A DNA stretch of 64,000 nt from Rana temporaria (taxonomy: Eukaryota; Chordata; Amphibia; Anura; Ranidae), in assembly GCF_905171775.1 (NCBI RefSeq), contig NC_053495.1:106063409-106127408 (forward strand), written 5' to 3'. Under the pieces are notes generated by a model that saw nothing but the letters and a program-made list of their open reading frames with translations, searched no databases and had not been told where the DNA came from. Below are positions 11,362-21,131 of this stretch, in pieces; position 1 is the stretch's first letter; the number at the start of each line of letters is the position of its first letter. The position numbers were made by a program, and so were the translations under genes.

Positions 11362-11512
11362 AAAAACTCATGACCTGAGCATAGAAATAAAAATAAAAAA
11401 ATAAAACTCATGACCTGAGCATAGAAATAAAAATAAAAAATAAAACTCATGACCTGAGCATAGAAATAGAAAAATAAAATAAAACTCATGACCTGAGCAT
11501 AGAAATAATAGT
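11362..11512. repeat. A-rich tandem repeat between convergent genes
   Basis: Four repeats of about 40 bp contain AACTCATGACCTGAGCATAG followed by A-rich spacers. They separate the 3' ends of the transposase and Myb-like genes of copy 2. A looser version, with ATAACCTGAGC-like words, lies at 2320-2470 in copy 1. The A-runs may serve as polyadenylation regions for both genes. Confidence 0.7.
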
Positions 11513-12727
11513 CTAAAAAAATAAAGGCACTTTCTGGCTCCTCAGCTGCCTGGGGGGAGCCTGGGGTGGGGGGGATGGGACATCTGGAGGTGGCTCATCC
11601 CCGGGTGGGCCACTCCTGGCAGGTGATGGCTGCCTGCTCTCCAAGGCCACGGCAATCTGGTTCAGAAAGACATTTGTCTGGGACTGCATCCTTAGCTGGC
11701 GGGTGATGTTATGCCGCTGATTACGCTGCCTCTGTCTCCCCTCCTCCTGGATGGCAGCCATGTTGGCGTTGACGGCCTCAGTAAGGCTTTCAACCTTGGC
11801 CACCTCCTCCTGGATGGCCCCCATATGCCGGGTCTGCTGGCCCTGGTCCAGGACTATTTGGTCCTGGACACTGATAGGTACACCCCTGTTCTTCCTTGAT
11901 GCCTTTCTTGTGGCAGAAGACGTCTGCGAGCGTGTGTAGGGTGAGCCCCTTGAGGGTGTTCCCCTGCTGGTGGCAGAAACAGAGGGGCTTCCCCTGATGG
12001 GAGGGGAGTTGTGAGAGGGCCCAGGCAGGACACTAGACTCCTCTATAATCAGACCTATCTGCCCTAGGTCCACCGACTCCTCCACCACCTCCTTGAGAGG
12101 AGAGGTGTGGGCACTCCCCTCCCCCGCTGGATCTTGGGGGTCTTGCTGAGGCTGCTCCGGGGACGATATGGTGGGACGGCCACCGCCAGCAGATGGGCCC
12201 TCTTCCTCCTGCACATCTGTGCATGACATAAGCAGTCACATGTTGGGGGACCCACACACTTGTCACAAGTTCCCTTCCACCCCCTCACATGCTACACACC
12301 GGATAGGGGATATAAAACACATACCTGTCCTCGAGGCATCGTCACGGGAATCGAAGCCCTCAACTCCCTCCAACTGCTCCCTCTGTATACACCGGGCGAC
12401 CATCTCCTCATCCGGGGTCAAAACAATATTGCAGGGTGATCCACCCCCCGTGCCACTCTGGTGCTTCCGAATGGTGGACAGCTTCTCCCGCACACGGAGC
12501 TTCAAGTAAATTATTTTTTTGTTTATGTCCTTGGCGCTGCGGGTGCCATTGTCAAGGGCACTAACTTGAGAAGCGATCGTATCCAGGATTTCCTGCTTCT
12601 TGGCGTGGCTGGTATCCTGACTCTGGGCACCATGGAGGAAGGTCTCATATCTCTCCATGCCAGCAATCACGATTGCCCTCTCCTGGGGAGAAAAATGTAT
12701 CTTCCTCTTGCTGACTGGAGCAGCCAT
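11513..12727 (-). CDS. Harbinger Myb/SANT-like DNA-binding protein, copy 2
   Basis: Two exons give an uninterrupted 368-residue frame. Exon 1 is 12325-12727 (ATG at 12727, GTATG donor) and exon 2 is 12216-11513 (GCACAG acceptor). Residues 1-110 are basic and helical (KRKIHFSPQE, then SAKDINKKI and REKLSTIRKH), matching the Myb/SANT-like partner of PIF/Harbinger. A GTGGGSP motif follows. The rest is acidic and Ser/Pro-rich, then a helical stretch (TEAVNANMAAIQEEGR) and a Pro-rich tail. In this family the protein binds element ends and assists the transposase. It converges with the broken transposase of the same element. Expression is not shown; it is the one apparently intact transposon gene in the window. 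Confidence 0.75.
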
Positions 12728-13179
12728 AGCACAGCAAAAGAGAGCAGTAATAAAGAAAAGAAAAATTACCTTGTTCAGGGGGGGAAAAAGCAGGATATAA
12801 TTTTGCCTAGGACGGGCGCATGTCTGGGCGTATTTATGCACTCGGCGTAAGCCGGTAGGCCGGCGTAAAACAGGAAGTTTGGCCGTCGTAGTTGTGAGCA
12901 TGCGCACAAGGAAGTGATCATACGTCGACATCACTGCGCATGTTCCGTGGAAGATACGCCGGGCGTAATCCACTGCTCCATGCTCAGGCCATCATTTGCA
13001 TAAGTTCACACCCACTTACACTTACACCGGCTTACGCCTTCACATTTACATTACGCCAGCGCAACGTGGAGAGCAAGTGCTTTGTGAATCATGTACTTAC
13101 CTCTCTGACTTATGCCGGCGTAGCGCATATACGTTGCGTTACGCAGGCACAAAGATGCCCCCATCTACCTGAATCTGGC

Positions 13180-14926
13180 TATAAGTGTTTAGTCCATAAT
13201 AATGCTATAATCCATGCAAATCCGTGAGGACTGGACTCTTCAAATGGTCAAATGATTGCTCTGTTCACCAAAAACATCCAAGAAAAAAAACTGCCAAAAG
13301 AACAAAGCGGCGCTTACCAGATATGATGGATCTCAAATTATAGAGATCGTATGGGCACACACAGGAGGAATATCATGGGGAATCTCAGGCAGGTACACTC
13401 ATGGGGCCGGATTCAGATACAATGGCGTATCTGTCCGGCCGGCGTAACGTATCTCCGATACGTTACGCTGCTCTAACTTTGGGCGCGAGTTCTTTATTCA
13501 GAAAGAACTTGCGCCCTTAGTTACGGCGGCGTAACGTATTGTTGCGGCGTAAGGCCGCGTAATTCAAATGTGTATGGAGGGGGAGTGTTTTATTTAAATT
13601 TGTGTAGACCCCGCGTTTTCTACGTTTTATTTGAACGGCGCATGCGCCGTCCGTAAAATATCCCAGTGTGCATTGCTCTAAATGACGTCGCAAGGATGTC
13701 ATTGCTTTCGACGTGAACGTAAATTTCATCCAGCCGTATTCGCAAACGACTTACGCAAACAACGTAAAATTTCAAAACTCGGCGCGGAAACGACTACCAT
13801 ACTTAACATTAGCTACCCCTCATATAGCAGGGGTTCTATACGCCGGAAAAAGCCAAACGCAAACGACTTAAAAAAAAGCGCAGGGCGGTCGTTCGTTTCT
13901 GAATCGGCGTAAATCCTCATTTGCATATTGCTCGCCTAAAAATACGGAAGCGCCACCTAGCGCCCAGCCTGGAATTGCAGCCTAAGATCCGATGGTGTAA
14001 GACACTTACACCTGTCGGATCTTAGGGATATCTATGCGTAACTGATTCTCTGAATCAGTCGCATAGATACGACCGGCGGAACTCAGAGATACGACGGCGT
14101 ATCAGGAGATACGCCATCGTATCTCTTTCTGAATCCGGCCCATGGAGTGTATTATAGAAGGTAAAAAAGAGTGCAGTACTAAAAAGAGTGCAGTACTAAA
14201 ATCAGGGTTTTTTCCCAGTTGATACCTAATACAGAGAAACATGTCAGGTGGAGCTATAGGACCTGATGTCACCACGCACCAGCTGGCTGGCTTGAGCCGC
14301 GGCTGTAATTTTATTAATACACTGAAAACCGTTTACTTGGATGTCAGTATCGTATCAGTTTTAGAGATAAAAAACCCTGATTTTAGTACTGCACCATGAA
14401 GCCTCTTTTTTACCTTCTATAATACACTCCATGAGCTCAAGCCAGCCAGCTGGTGCGTGGTGACATCAGATCCTATAGCTCCACCCGACATGTTTCTCTG
14501 TATTAGGCATCAACTGGGAAAAAACCCTGATTTTAGTACTGCACCATGAAGCCTCTTTTTTACCTTCTATAATACACTCCATGAGTGTACCTGCCCTGTT
14601 AAGGGTCCAACAAAGCGTTTTGCCGCATTGGAAGAGCAGACTTAGGAGGAAGGATCCGGACATTGGACGAACCGCATCTCTGCCTGAGTGATTCCTCCTG
14701 TGTGTGCCCATACAATCTCTATAATTTGAGATCCATCATATCTGGTAAGCGGCGCTTTGTTCTTTTGGCTGTTTTTTTTTCCTAGTTTTTTTTTGGTGAA
14801 CATAGTAATCGTTTGATTACTATGTGCATGGATTATAGCATTATTATGGACTAAACACATAATATGGCAATTAGTTAATCACAGCACATATTTGTTGTTG
14901 TTGTTTGCACATATATTGTTTCAAAG
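13180..14926. repeat. Inverted duplication (left arm continues to 8694)
   Basis: Sequence on the left of 14295 returns inverted on the right of 14435. For example, GTTTAGTCCATAATAATGC near 13189 matches 14846-14864, and GGCGCTTACCAGATATGATG near 13310 matches about 14730-14752. The left arm extends outward past Harbinger copy 2 and the 8722 MITE to 8694 and is interrupted by the MITE at 13404. The right arm has none of these. The centre at about 14296-14434 is not duplicated. The left arm adjoins the Penelope GIY-YIG fragment, so the duplication may be its terminal region; that link is an inference. Confidence 0.75.
13404..14141. mobile_element. Harbinger-type MITE (ATG target duplication)
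   Basis: The ends GGGCCGGATTCAGA and TCTGAATCCGGCCC are perfect inverted repeats, and ATG flanks both sides (13401-13403, 14142-14144). It lies in the left arm of the inverted duplication and is absent from the right arm. The interior, including GCGCATGCGCCGTCC and CTAAATGACGTCGCAAGGA, is shared with the MITEs at 8722 and 62169. Confidence 0.9.
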
Positions 14927-15795
14927 CATATGTTTGTTTTTACACATTATTAGTTTGTTTGGGTTGTGCATCTATTTTTGTACATGACAGGAATAAGTCC
15001 CTATTAGGCAGCTCATAGAGGAATCTGTTTGTTCTGCTTATCTGCTGGCCATCTCTTTCCATAACCTCTTGGATTCCCTGAATGCTTGAAGCTTCTCCTC
15101 TGCTGATTCATTTGATTTACTTTCAAATTCTAATGATTACATATCTCATGGTACCTTGCTGCCTACAAGCTGTGCTTCCTGAAACTCCTCTTCTCAGCAC
15201 CTCTATTCAGAAGGTAGGCTCTGTGACATGTGTGACATATCAAATAATTCAAAGAAATAAATGTGTGGGATTACTAAGACTTCAGCTTTACAAACGTATA
15301 TATCATTCATAATAACAGGAGTGGGCCATAAATAATTGAATTACAATGTGGAAATTAATATAATAATTTTACATCCATAGATAAAACCATAGCTATGCTT
15401 CAAACTAAAAATAATCATAATCCCTCACTATACCTGAGAAAAGTGCACTATTTTTGTAATGTAAATTTTTACTTTTTTTCATTTTGTTACTTGGCCAAAA
15501 TGATTATAGTCTATTAAAATTTTGAAGTTCAGAAAACATCATAATTTCAACAGGTGTACCAGTTTGTTTTTGCTGCATTTAGTCAGTAGGCTGAACGGTT
15601 GACCTTAAATTATTGTTGTTTTGTTTCTGTAATTCCATGCTGCATTCTGAAAAAAAAACTGCTAAATGCATTCTAAATTGCCAACTAACACATTCTATTT
15701 TGTTACCATGGAATCTGTAAAAAAAAAAAAGAAGTTTCATGCATTCAAAAAAAATATTTTGTGATAATACAATATTACCATTACTGTTTTGAAAA
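14927..15795. other. AT-rich sequence, nothing recognised
   Basis: There is no gene, clear repeat end or structured motif that I can support. Short open frames here have no recognisable composition. Confidence 0.5.
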
Positions 15796-15953
15796 CATTC
15801 TATAATTTTCCTTCCACTTCACAATTATGTGCCATTTTGTGTTGGTCTATCACATAAAATCCCAATAAAATACATTTATGTTTTTGGTTGTAACATGACA
15901 AAATTTGGAAATTTTCAAGGTGTATGAATACTTTTTCAAGGCACTGTACATTG
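15796..15953. mobile_element. Terminal fragment of a Tc1/mariner element
   Basis: The stretch ending GAATACTTTTTCAAGGCACTGTA has the form of a Tc1/mariner terminal repeat (the familiar TACAGTGCCTTG... end, inverted). It is preceded by GTTGGTCTATCACATAAAAT, a typical subterminal sequence. No matching left end or transposase is seen, so it is a fragment. Confidence 0.65.
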
Positions 15954-16386
15954 CAGGGATTTTAACATTGTTGCATATTCCTACCTTTTGTTTTTGTGAA
16001 GAACTAGCTGTTTGTCTGTGTCCATGTGCAAAGTTTTTGTTACAGAGGATGCAAGGATGCCCCAAATTAAATTTGTGCAGACTTCTGAGTCAATCAAACA
16101 AGCATTGGAGCTTGGTAGCTTCACAGCTGCTTCATAATGTCTATGAAATCAATGAATAAAAGAGGCAGACCAGGGACATTACGTCTGGGGTGGAAAGTGC
16201 TAGATGATGATGGATATCTTACAGTGAGATGCTCAGTGAGATGTAGCAGTAAGATGCTCACAATGTGCAATGAACCTAAAGTAAGAATATGTATACATGT
16301 TATAATTCCTCTAGGGATAGAGGGGCCAAGCTACAGGCACATTTCTACATATTCTGGAGCTGCCCTGGCCTCCAGCTGATTTGGTG
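15954..16386. other. Unassigned sequence
   Basis: There is no supported gene. A short local duplication GAGATGCTCAGTGAGATG occurs near 16223-16260. Confidence 0.5.
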
Positions 16387-16389
16387 TAA

Positions 16390-16837
16390 TGCCCCGTACA
16401 CACAGTCATTTTTTGTCTTGTAAAAAAACGTTGTTTTTTCTCATGAAAAAAAACAACGTTTTTCAAACTTAATTTTAAAAAACGACATTGCCTACACACC
16501 ATCATTTTTTCAAAATGCTCTAGCAAAGCGCGGTTACGTTCAGCACATACGACGGCACTCTTTTCCATTCAAGCTCGCGTCTTAACTTGCTTCTGAACAT
16601 GTGCGGGTTTAAAAACGTTGTTTTAAACATCGTTTTACCCACACACTATCATTTTAAATGACACAAAAAATTACATTTTGAAAAACGACATAAAAAATTG
16701 AAGCATGTTCGAATTTGTTTTTGGTCGTTTTTCAGAAGACAAAAAACGACGTTTTGCCCACACACGATCATTTTAAATGAAGTTTTTTTAAAACGTTGTT
16801 TTGTTTTATCACAAAAAATGACCGTGTGTATGCGGTA
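16390..16837. mobile_element. Harbinger-type MITE (TAA target duplication)
   Basis: The ends TGCCCCGTACACACA and GTGTGTATGCGGTA are inverted repeats, with TAA on both sides (16387-16389, 16838-16840). The interior is an AT-rich, largely self-complementary sequence rich in AAAACGTTGTTTT words. Relatives lie at 46075 and 59081. Confidence 0.85.
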
Positions 16838-16840
16838 TAA

Positions 16841-17311
16841 GGCTGCCTCTAAAGTAGCCCAGATAACAGGTTATCTTATCACATGCCAATGTGCCTACTC
16901 TTTACACCACTTCTAGAGGTGCCAGCCCCGACCCAAAAATGAGCACATACACTTTTCTGTGCAATTATCTGAGCTATGCCATTAAATTAGCGCTCCCCCA
17001 CAGTGCCCTGGACTCGGGTGCTTCCAAGAATGGAAACCATATGATTAATGAAGCGTGTACATCATACCATTCTTGATACGATGCATACCTTTCTTGCAAA
17101 TGGGCAAGCTGGGAATCATACGGCAACTACATAGGACACAATTAATTATCCAATAATAATATCCCATGTGGCATGAGATATATGTTTTGCACAGTTAATT
17201 GCATATCTCTCTTTTTCTATTTTTTTTTCTTTTTTTATAGTTTGGTTTCTTAGGAAAACTATTTGGCTTATTTATAGCTAAACTCTTTACTCTATTGTAT
17301 GAACCAGGAAA
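16841..17311. other. Unassigned AT-rich sequence
   Basis: No gene or repeat boundary is recognised. A T-rich run lies near 17211-17240. Confidence 0.5.
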
Positions 17312-17315
17312 CAGA

Positions 17316-18934
17316 TGTAGCGCCTGTGTACTTTATGGTACCGGTGCTAGTTAAATTTAGGGGTAGATCAGAGTGTAGTTAAACTCTGATCCAGATTGCT
17401 AAGTGCAAAACAGGGTCTCTGTCTCAGCTGGGCTGAGCTGTGGGCTATTCTGTTGTGCTGGGGTGTTCTTCCAACCCCAGTGCTGTAGGTGGCAGCAGTG
17501 GAGTCAAGGTTTGGGTGCTCTTTCCCAGCAGCCAATCCGGAGGGTTTGACCTGGCTGTGCATGCTGGGGAGGGGTATTTATGAGGCAGACGCCATTGGCT
17601 CTGGGTCTTCTTCTTTGAGTGTGGCACCCACCATTACATAGTTACATAGTTAGTCAGGTTGAAAAAAACACAAGTTCATCCAGTTTAACCACAAAAAAAA
17701 TAAACAAACAAAATAAAAAACACAGTACAATCCCATACACCCAACTCCATACCCACAGTTGATCCAGAGGAAGGCAAAAAACCCCAGCAGAGCATGAGAT
17801 CCAATTTGCTACAGCAGGGGGGAAAAAATCCTTCCTGATCCCCCGAGAGGCAATCGGATTTACCCTGGATCAACTTTACCTACAAATCTTAGTACTCAGT
17901 TATATTCTGTACATTCAGGAAATAATCCAGGCCTTTTTTAAAGCAATCTACTGAGCTGGCCAGAACCACGTCTGGAGAGAGTCTGTTCCACATTTTCACA
18001 GCTCTTACTGTGAAAAAACCTTTCCGTATTTGGAGGTGAAATCTCTTTTCCTCTAGACGTAAAGAGTGCCCCCTTGTCCTCAGTGTTGACCGTAAAGTGA
18101 ATAACTCAACACCAAGTTCTTTAGGGTGATCACATCACGCCTCCCCGGCGTTATGGCCTACCTGGCCGGGGCGTGCGTGCCACGTGGTGTTCCTGGTTCT
18201 GGGACCATGTTGGCCCGGAGCATCTGAACAGTGAGTGACTGGGTTCCCACCTCTGAAGATCCCAAGCTGTACTACTGTTCGGTGGGGAGTCCATCTGAGG
18301 AGCGCCATTGAGAGGCTGGCGATCCAAAAGGGCCTCGAAAAACCATCGGGGATCAAGGTAGCCGGACACTGAGGGATTGATCACCTGTCAGTCGGTACCT
18401 GGGCGACAAGTTAAAGGAGATCCAGGCATAATTCATCTAAGGAGGATTATCTCCGTTATTACAATCCAGAGAGGGCCTGTGGTAGAGGTGTCTTTCTCAG
18501 GCTCACCAAGGAGGGTCTGTGGCAGAGACTTGTCCTCAAGTTCAAGTTCACCAAGGAGGGTCTGTGGCAGGGACTTTATCCTACAAATGTTCAAGTGATA
18601 CTCCAGCTGCCAGGTCAGTGAGAGAGGCCTGTCCGGGTACACTAAACCCACTCAGGCAGGAGTGGTGCAGAGAAGTGTTACATTTGGGAGCAGGACTGTT
18701 TCCCTATCATTACGCCTGAATCTGCTATTCTCCTTTCTTCTTCAACTTTACTTTCCTCACCACAAGTTTATTGTTTTTACCCAGCTGGGTAATAAAGAGC
18801 ACAGCAAAGAACACCTGTTGTGGACATTCCTTTACTTCTACCAAATGCAATGTGCATCATTCATCCCTAGGAATTCGGGGGAGCCATGAGGTAAATGTGC
18901 CACCCAAAACAACCAGCAGCTCCTGGTTGTTACA
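17316..18934 (+). mobile_element. Solo LTR-like element
   Basis: The unit starts TGTAGCGCC and ends GTTGTTACA, so it has TG...CA ends. It is flanked by CAGA on both sides (17312-17315, 18935-18938). A TATA-like GGTATTTATG lies near 17572 and AATAAA at 18791-18796, as expected for an LTR carrying promoter and polyadenylation signals. It contains a nested dispersed repeat (17631-18115). Near-duplicated phrases with AAGGAGGGTCTGTGGCAG occur at 18508-18570. No retroviral-type coding sequence is attached. A Gypsy-type LTR is the likeliest origin. Confidence 0.6.
17631..18115. repeat. Dispersed repeat nested in the LTR-like element
   Basis: It begins ACATAGTTACATAGTTAGTC and continues with TTGATCCAGAGGAAGGCAAA, AATCCTTCCTGATCCC and GTGAAAAAACCTTTCC. 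This resembles a repeat I have seen often in amphibian genomes. Its class (SINE-like or other) cannot be decided here. The exact borders are approximate. Confidence 0.55.
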
Positions 18935-19029
18935 CAGAGATGTAACTATTCTAGGTAAAGTTACCCTTTCTGAACCCATAGTTTGAAATTTAGAATACGT
19001 TCACTGTTAGATACTCATGACTCTGGACA

Positions 19030-19655
19030 GTTTGTGTGAACTTTAGAACCCCATTGTAGTCTATGGGACTCGAACGTTTGAAATCTATAGTGCTAATTTT
19101 AAAGGCTAATATGCAAGTTATTCTCCTAAAAAGTGTTTGGGGACCTGGGGTCCTGCCCCTGGGGACATGTATCAATGCAAAAAAAAGTTTTAAAAACTGC
19201 AGTTTTTTCAGGAGCAGTGATTTTAAATTACTTTTTATCCTTCAGAAATGACACTTTGTGCAGGGACAGTTCTAAGCACGGGAAACAAGCGCTGCTTTAC
19301 AGGCATACTTTACATACACCCCAGGTACAAAATTTAAAGGAATATTTCACTTTTATTGTTTTACTTTAAGCATTATTAAAATTACTGCTCCCGAAAAAAC
19401 AGCTGTTTTTTTTTTTACTTTTTTTGCATTGATACATGTACGCTGGGGCAGGACCCAGGTCCCCAAACACTTTTTATGACAATAACTTGCATATAAGCCT
19501 TTAAAATTAGCACTTTAAATTTCTCCCATAGACTTTTCCAGGGTGTTCTGCGGCTTTTCGAATTTGCCGCGAACACTCCAAATTGTTCGCTGTTCGGCGA
19601 ACAGGCAATGTTCGAGTCGAACATGAGTTTGACTCGAACTCGAAGCTCATCCCTA
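19030..19655. mobile_element. Derivative of the TAGGGATGAGC hAT family (left end lost)
   Basis: The right end, GAAGCTCATCCCTA, matches the right end of the 47744-58757 element. Inside, a block with GCTAATATGCAAGTTATTC near 19102 returns inverted near 19485, so the copy is a foldback. The left terminal repeat is absent or decayed, with similarity starting near 19030. No coding sequence is present. Confidence 0.7.
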
Positions 19656-19800
19656 TTCTATAGTACCTATCGATTATATACACTGCACATTGTGCCTTGG
19701 TTATACGTAACTTTTATTTCCATGCACGATTTACATCCTGTGTACTGATTTGCTCTGTTATGTTTTTAAACTCTTAATAAAAGTGTTTGTATTAAAAAAA
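19656..19800 (+). mobile_element. Possible LINE 3' end with poly(A)
   Basis: The segment ends TCTTAATAAAAGTGTTTG followed by a short A-tract, the pattern of a non-LTR retrotransposon 3' end. It lies directly after a hAT end. There is no coding sequence, and the assignment rests only on tail style. Confidence 0.3.
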
Positions 19801-20685
19801 TGAATATGTATACATGAGAGGAGCCTGAACAATTGCACAAGACTGAAGGTGAGGCTGCAGCTCAGCTTTAATGGAGGATGTAGTCACCTTATTAGAATTT
19901 AAACTAATAGTAAAGTTCTTCAGTATCTTCTGTTCGTTCTAACTTAACCTTGTTAAGTTTTCCCAGATCCAATTACAACCTAACTTGTTGCAAAGGAGGA
20001 AAGGTTACCAAGATACTAGTGGCATAATCAGACCAAACACTGATATCAGAAAGAAAATGAGGAGTTCAGTTGCTGAAGTCAGAGCTAACAAAGGTGTACC
20101 AAAGCAACTCATCTGAGTATTTACTGGAAAATCTCCAGACTGCTAAGACTTCTTCTTAACTGGATGATTAGGTGTGGGTGGAGGGCACAGGTGCTCTGTT
20201 TTGCTGTGCATGGGAGCCAATCAGCTTCTATCTTCAGCTTCATCAATGAAACTTTGACAATAAAACCTGGAAGCTGATTGGTTTCTATGCAGATCTGCAC
20301 CCGATTTTGCATCCTCCAGTTTTAGTAAATAGCCCCCTGTGTATCATCAAAACAGTTACCATTTTTTAATTGATACTGGGGTTGATTTACTAAAACAGGA
20401 GAGTGCAAAATCTCGTGCAGCTCTGCATTATAGTTGATCAGCTTCTAACTTCAGCTTGTTCAGCTGATTGGTTTTAATGCGGAGCTGCACCAGATTATGC
20501 ACACTCCCACTTAACCCCACTGTTTTCACCTTTTTCATATAAGCACAACTGATCTCCTTTTATAACAATGTCCACTCCAGCAACTGTAGCACATAATTTC
20601 TCAGGGCGGGTTTCCTGACAACAGTAATGCTGTCTGCAAAGTATGAATTTGTACAGCCACTTGTAGTCTCCATCATAAGCTCATG
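19801..20685. other. Unassigned region with MITE-like inverted fragments
   Basis: Around 20140-20340 and 20383-20520 are two related blocks with GAAGCTGATTGG / CCAATCAGCTTC and TTTACTAAAAC words in inverted order. They are probably short terminal-inverted-repeat elements. Their ends (for example TTTTAGTAAATAGCCCCC) are recognisable but no target duplications were resolved. The rest holds nothing I can name. Confidence 0.45.
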
Positions 20686-20907
20686 TGACACAGTGACAAT
20701 AGGTAGGGAGACCGCCGCTCCAGGTGAGCACAGGCAGGTAATCAATGTCCACTCAGGAATCACACGGGTGCTGGCAATGCATAGAATTAAGCAGGTGGGA
20801 GAATGGATGGACAGCCACACTCCAAAAAGTCTTGTTGAAAAAAGACGTGCTCTTTATTGTAAAAAGGAAAAAATGCACAGCACACAACAGCATACAGTGG
20901 GATAGAC

Positions 20908-20950
20908 AGCTGACGCGTTTCGCATTAACAACTAATGCTTAGTCATAGCT
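20908..20950 (-). ncRNA. Decayed hammerhead-like motif, left arm
   Basis: This is the mirror image of the motif at 20960-21002, read on the minus strand: GCATTA/TAATGC stem II followed by GAAA and ACGCGT. The two lie head to head across the palindrome centre. Confidence 0.45.
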
Positions 20951-20959
20951 CATGACATG

Positions 20960-21002
20960 AGCTATGACTAAGCATTAGTTGTTAATGCGAAACGCGTCAG
21001 CT
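20960..21002 (+). ncRNA. Decayed hammerhead-like motif, right arm
   Basis: Stem I can form from AGCT (20960-20963) with AGCT (20999-21002). Stem II is GCATTA with TAATGC. GAAA is at 20989-20992, and stem III would be the self-complementary ACGCGT. The core reads ATGACTA plus an extra A in place of CTGANGA, so C3 and G8, both essential in hammerheads, are changed. Cleavage is not expected. Confidence 0.45.
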
Positions 21003-21131
21003 GTCCATCCCACTGTATGCTGTTGTGTGCTGTGCATTTTTTCCTTTTTACAATAAAGAACACGTCTTTTTTCACCAAGACTTTTTGGAGTGCGGCTGTC
21101 CATCCATTCTCCCACCTGACACAGTGACAAT

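Larger units (their letters stand above)
9485..13179 (+). mobile_element. PIF/Harbinger transposon, copy 2 (both ends present)
   Basis: The ends GCCAGATTCAG and CTGAATCTGGC are inverted repeats. Inside are a plus-strand transposase (two exons) and a convergent minus-strand Myb-like gene (two exons), separated by an A-rich tandem repeat. The element interrupts an inverted duplication whose other arm (about 14860) has no such insertion. The 3-bp target duplication is not clean: flanks read GTA and TAT. The transposase is frameshifted but the Myb-like gene appears intact. Confidence 0.85.
20701..21116. mobile_element. Palindromic hammerhead-bearing insertion with 15-bp target duplication
   Basis: The direct repeat TGACACAGTGACAAT lies at 20686-20700 and 21117-21131. 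Between them is a 93-bp unique extension (20701-20793), then two inverted arms (20794-20954 and 20956-21116) meeting at one base. The arms are about 161 bp with roughly five mismatches. Each arm carries a hammerhead-like motif pointing outward. Architecture and duplication length match the larger palindrome at 49697-53539. A Penelope-like origin fits, but there is no coding sequence. Confidence 0.8.

Noticed and set aside
14595..14625. A fourth hammerhead-like motif in AAGGGTCCAACAAAGCG
   Set aside because: The phrase recalls the loop of related motifs, but there is no GAAA with a paired stem II, so a ribozyme call is not supported.
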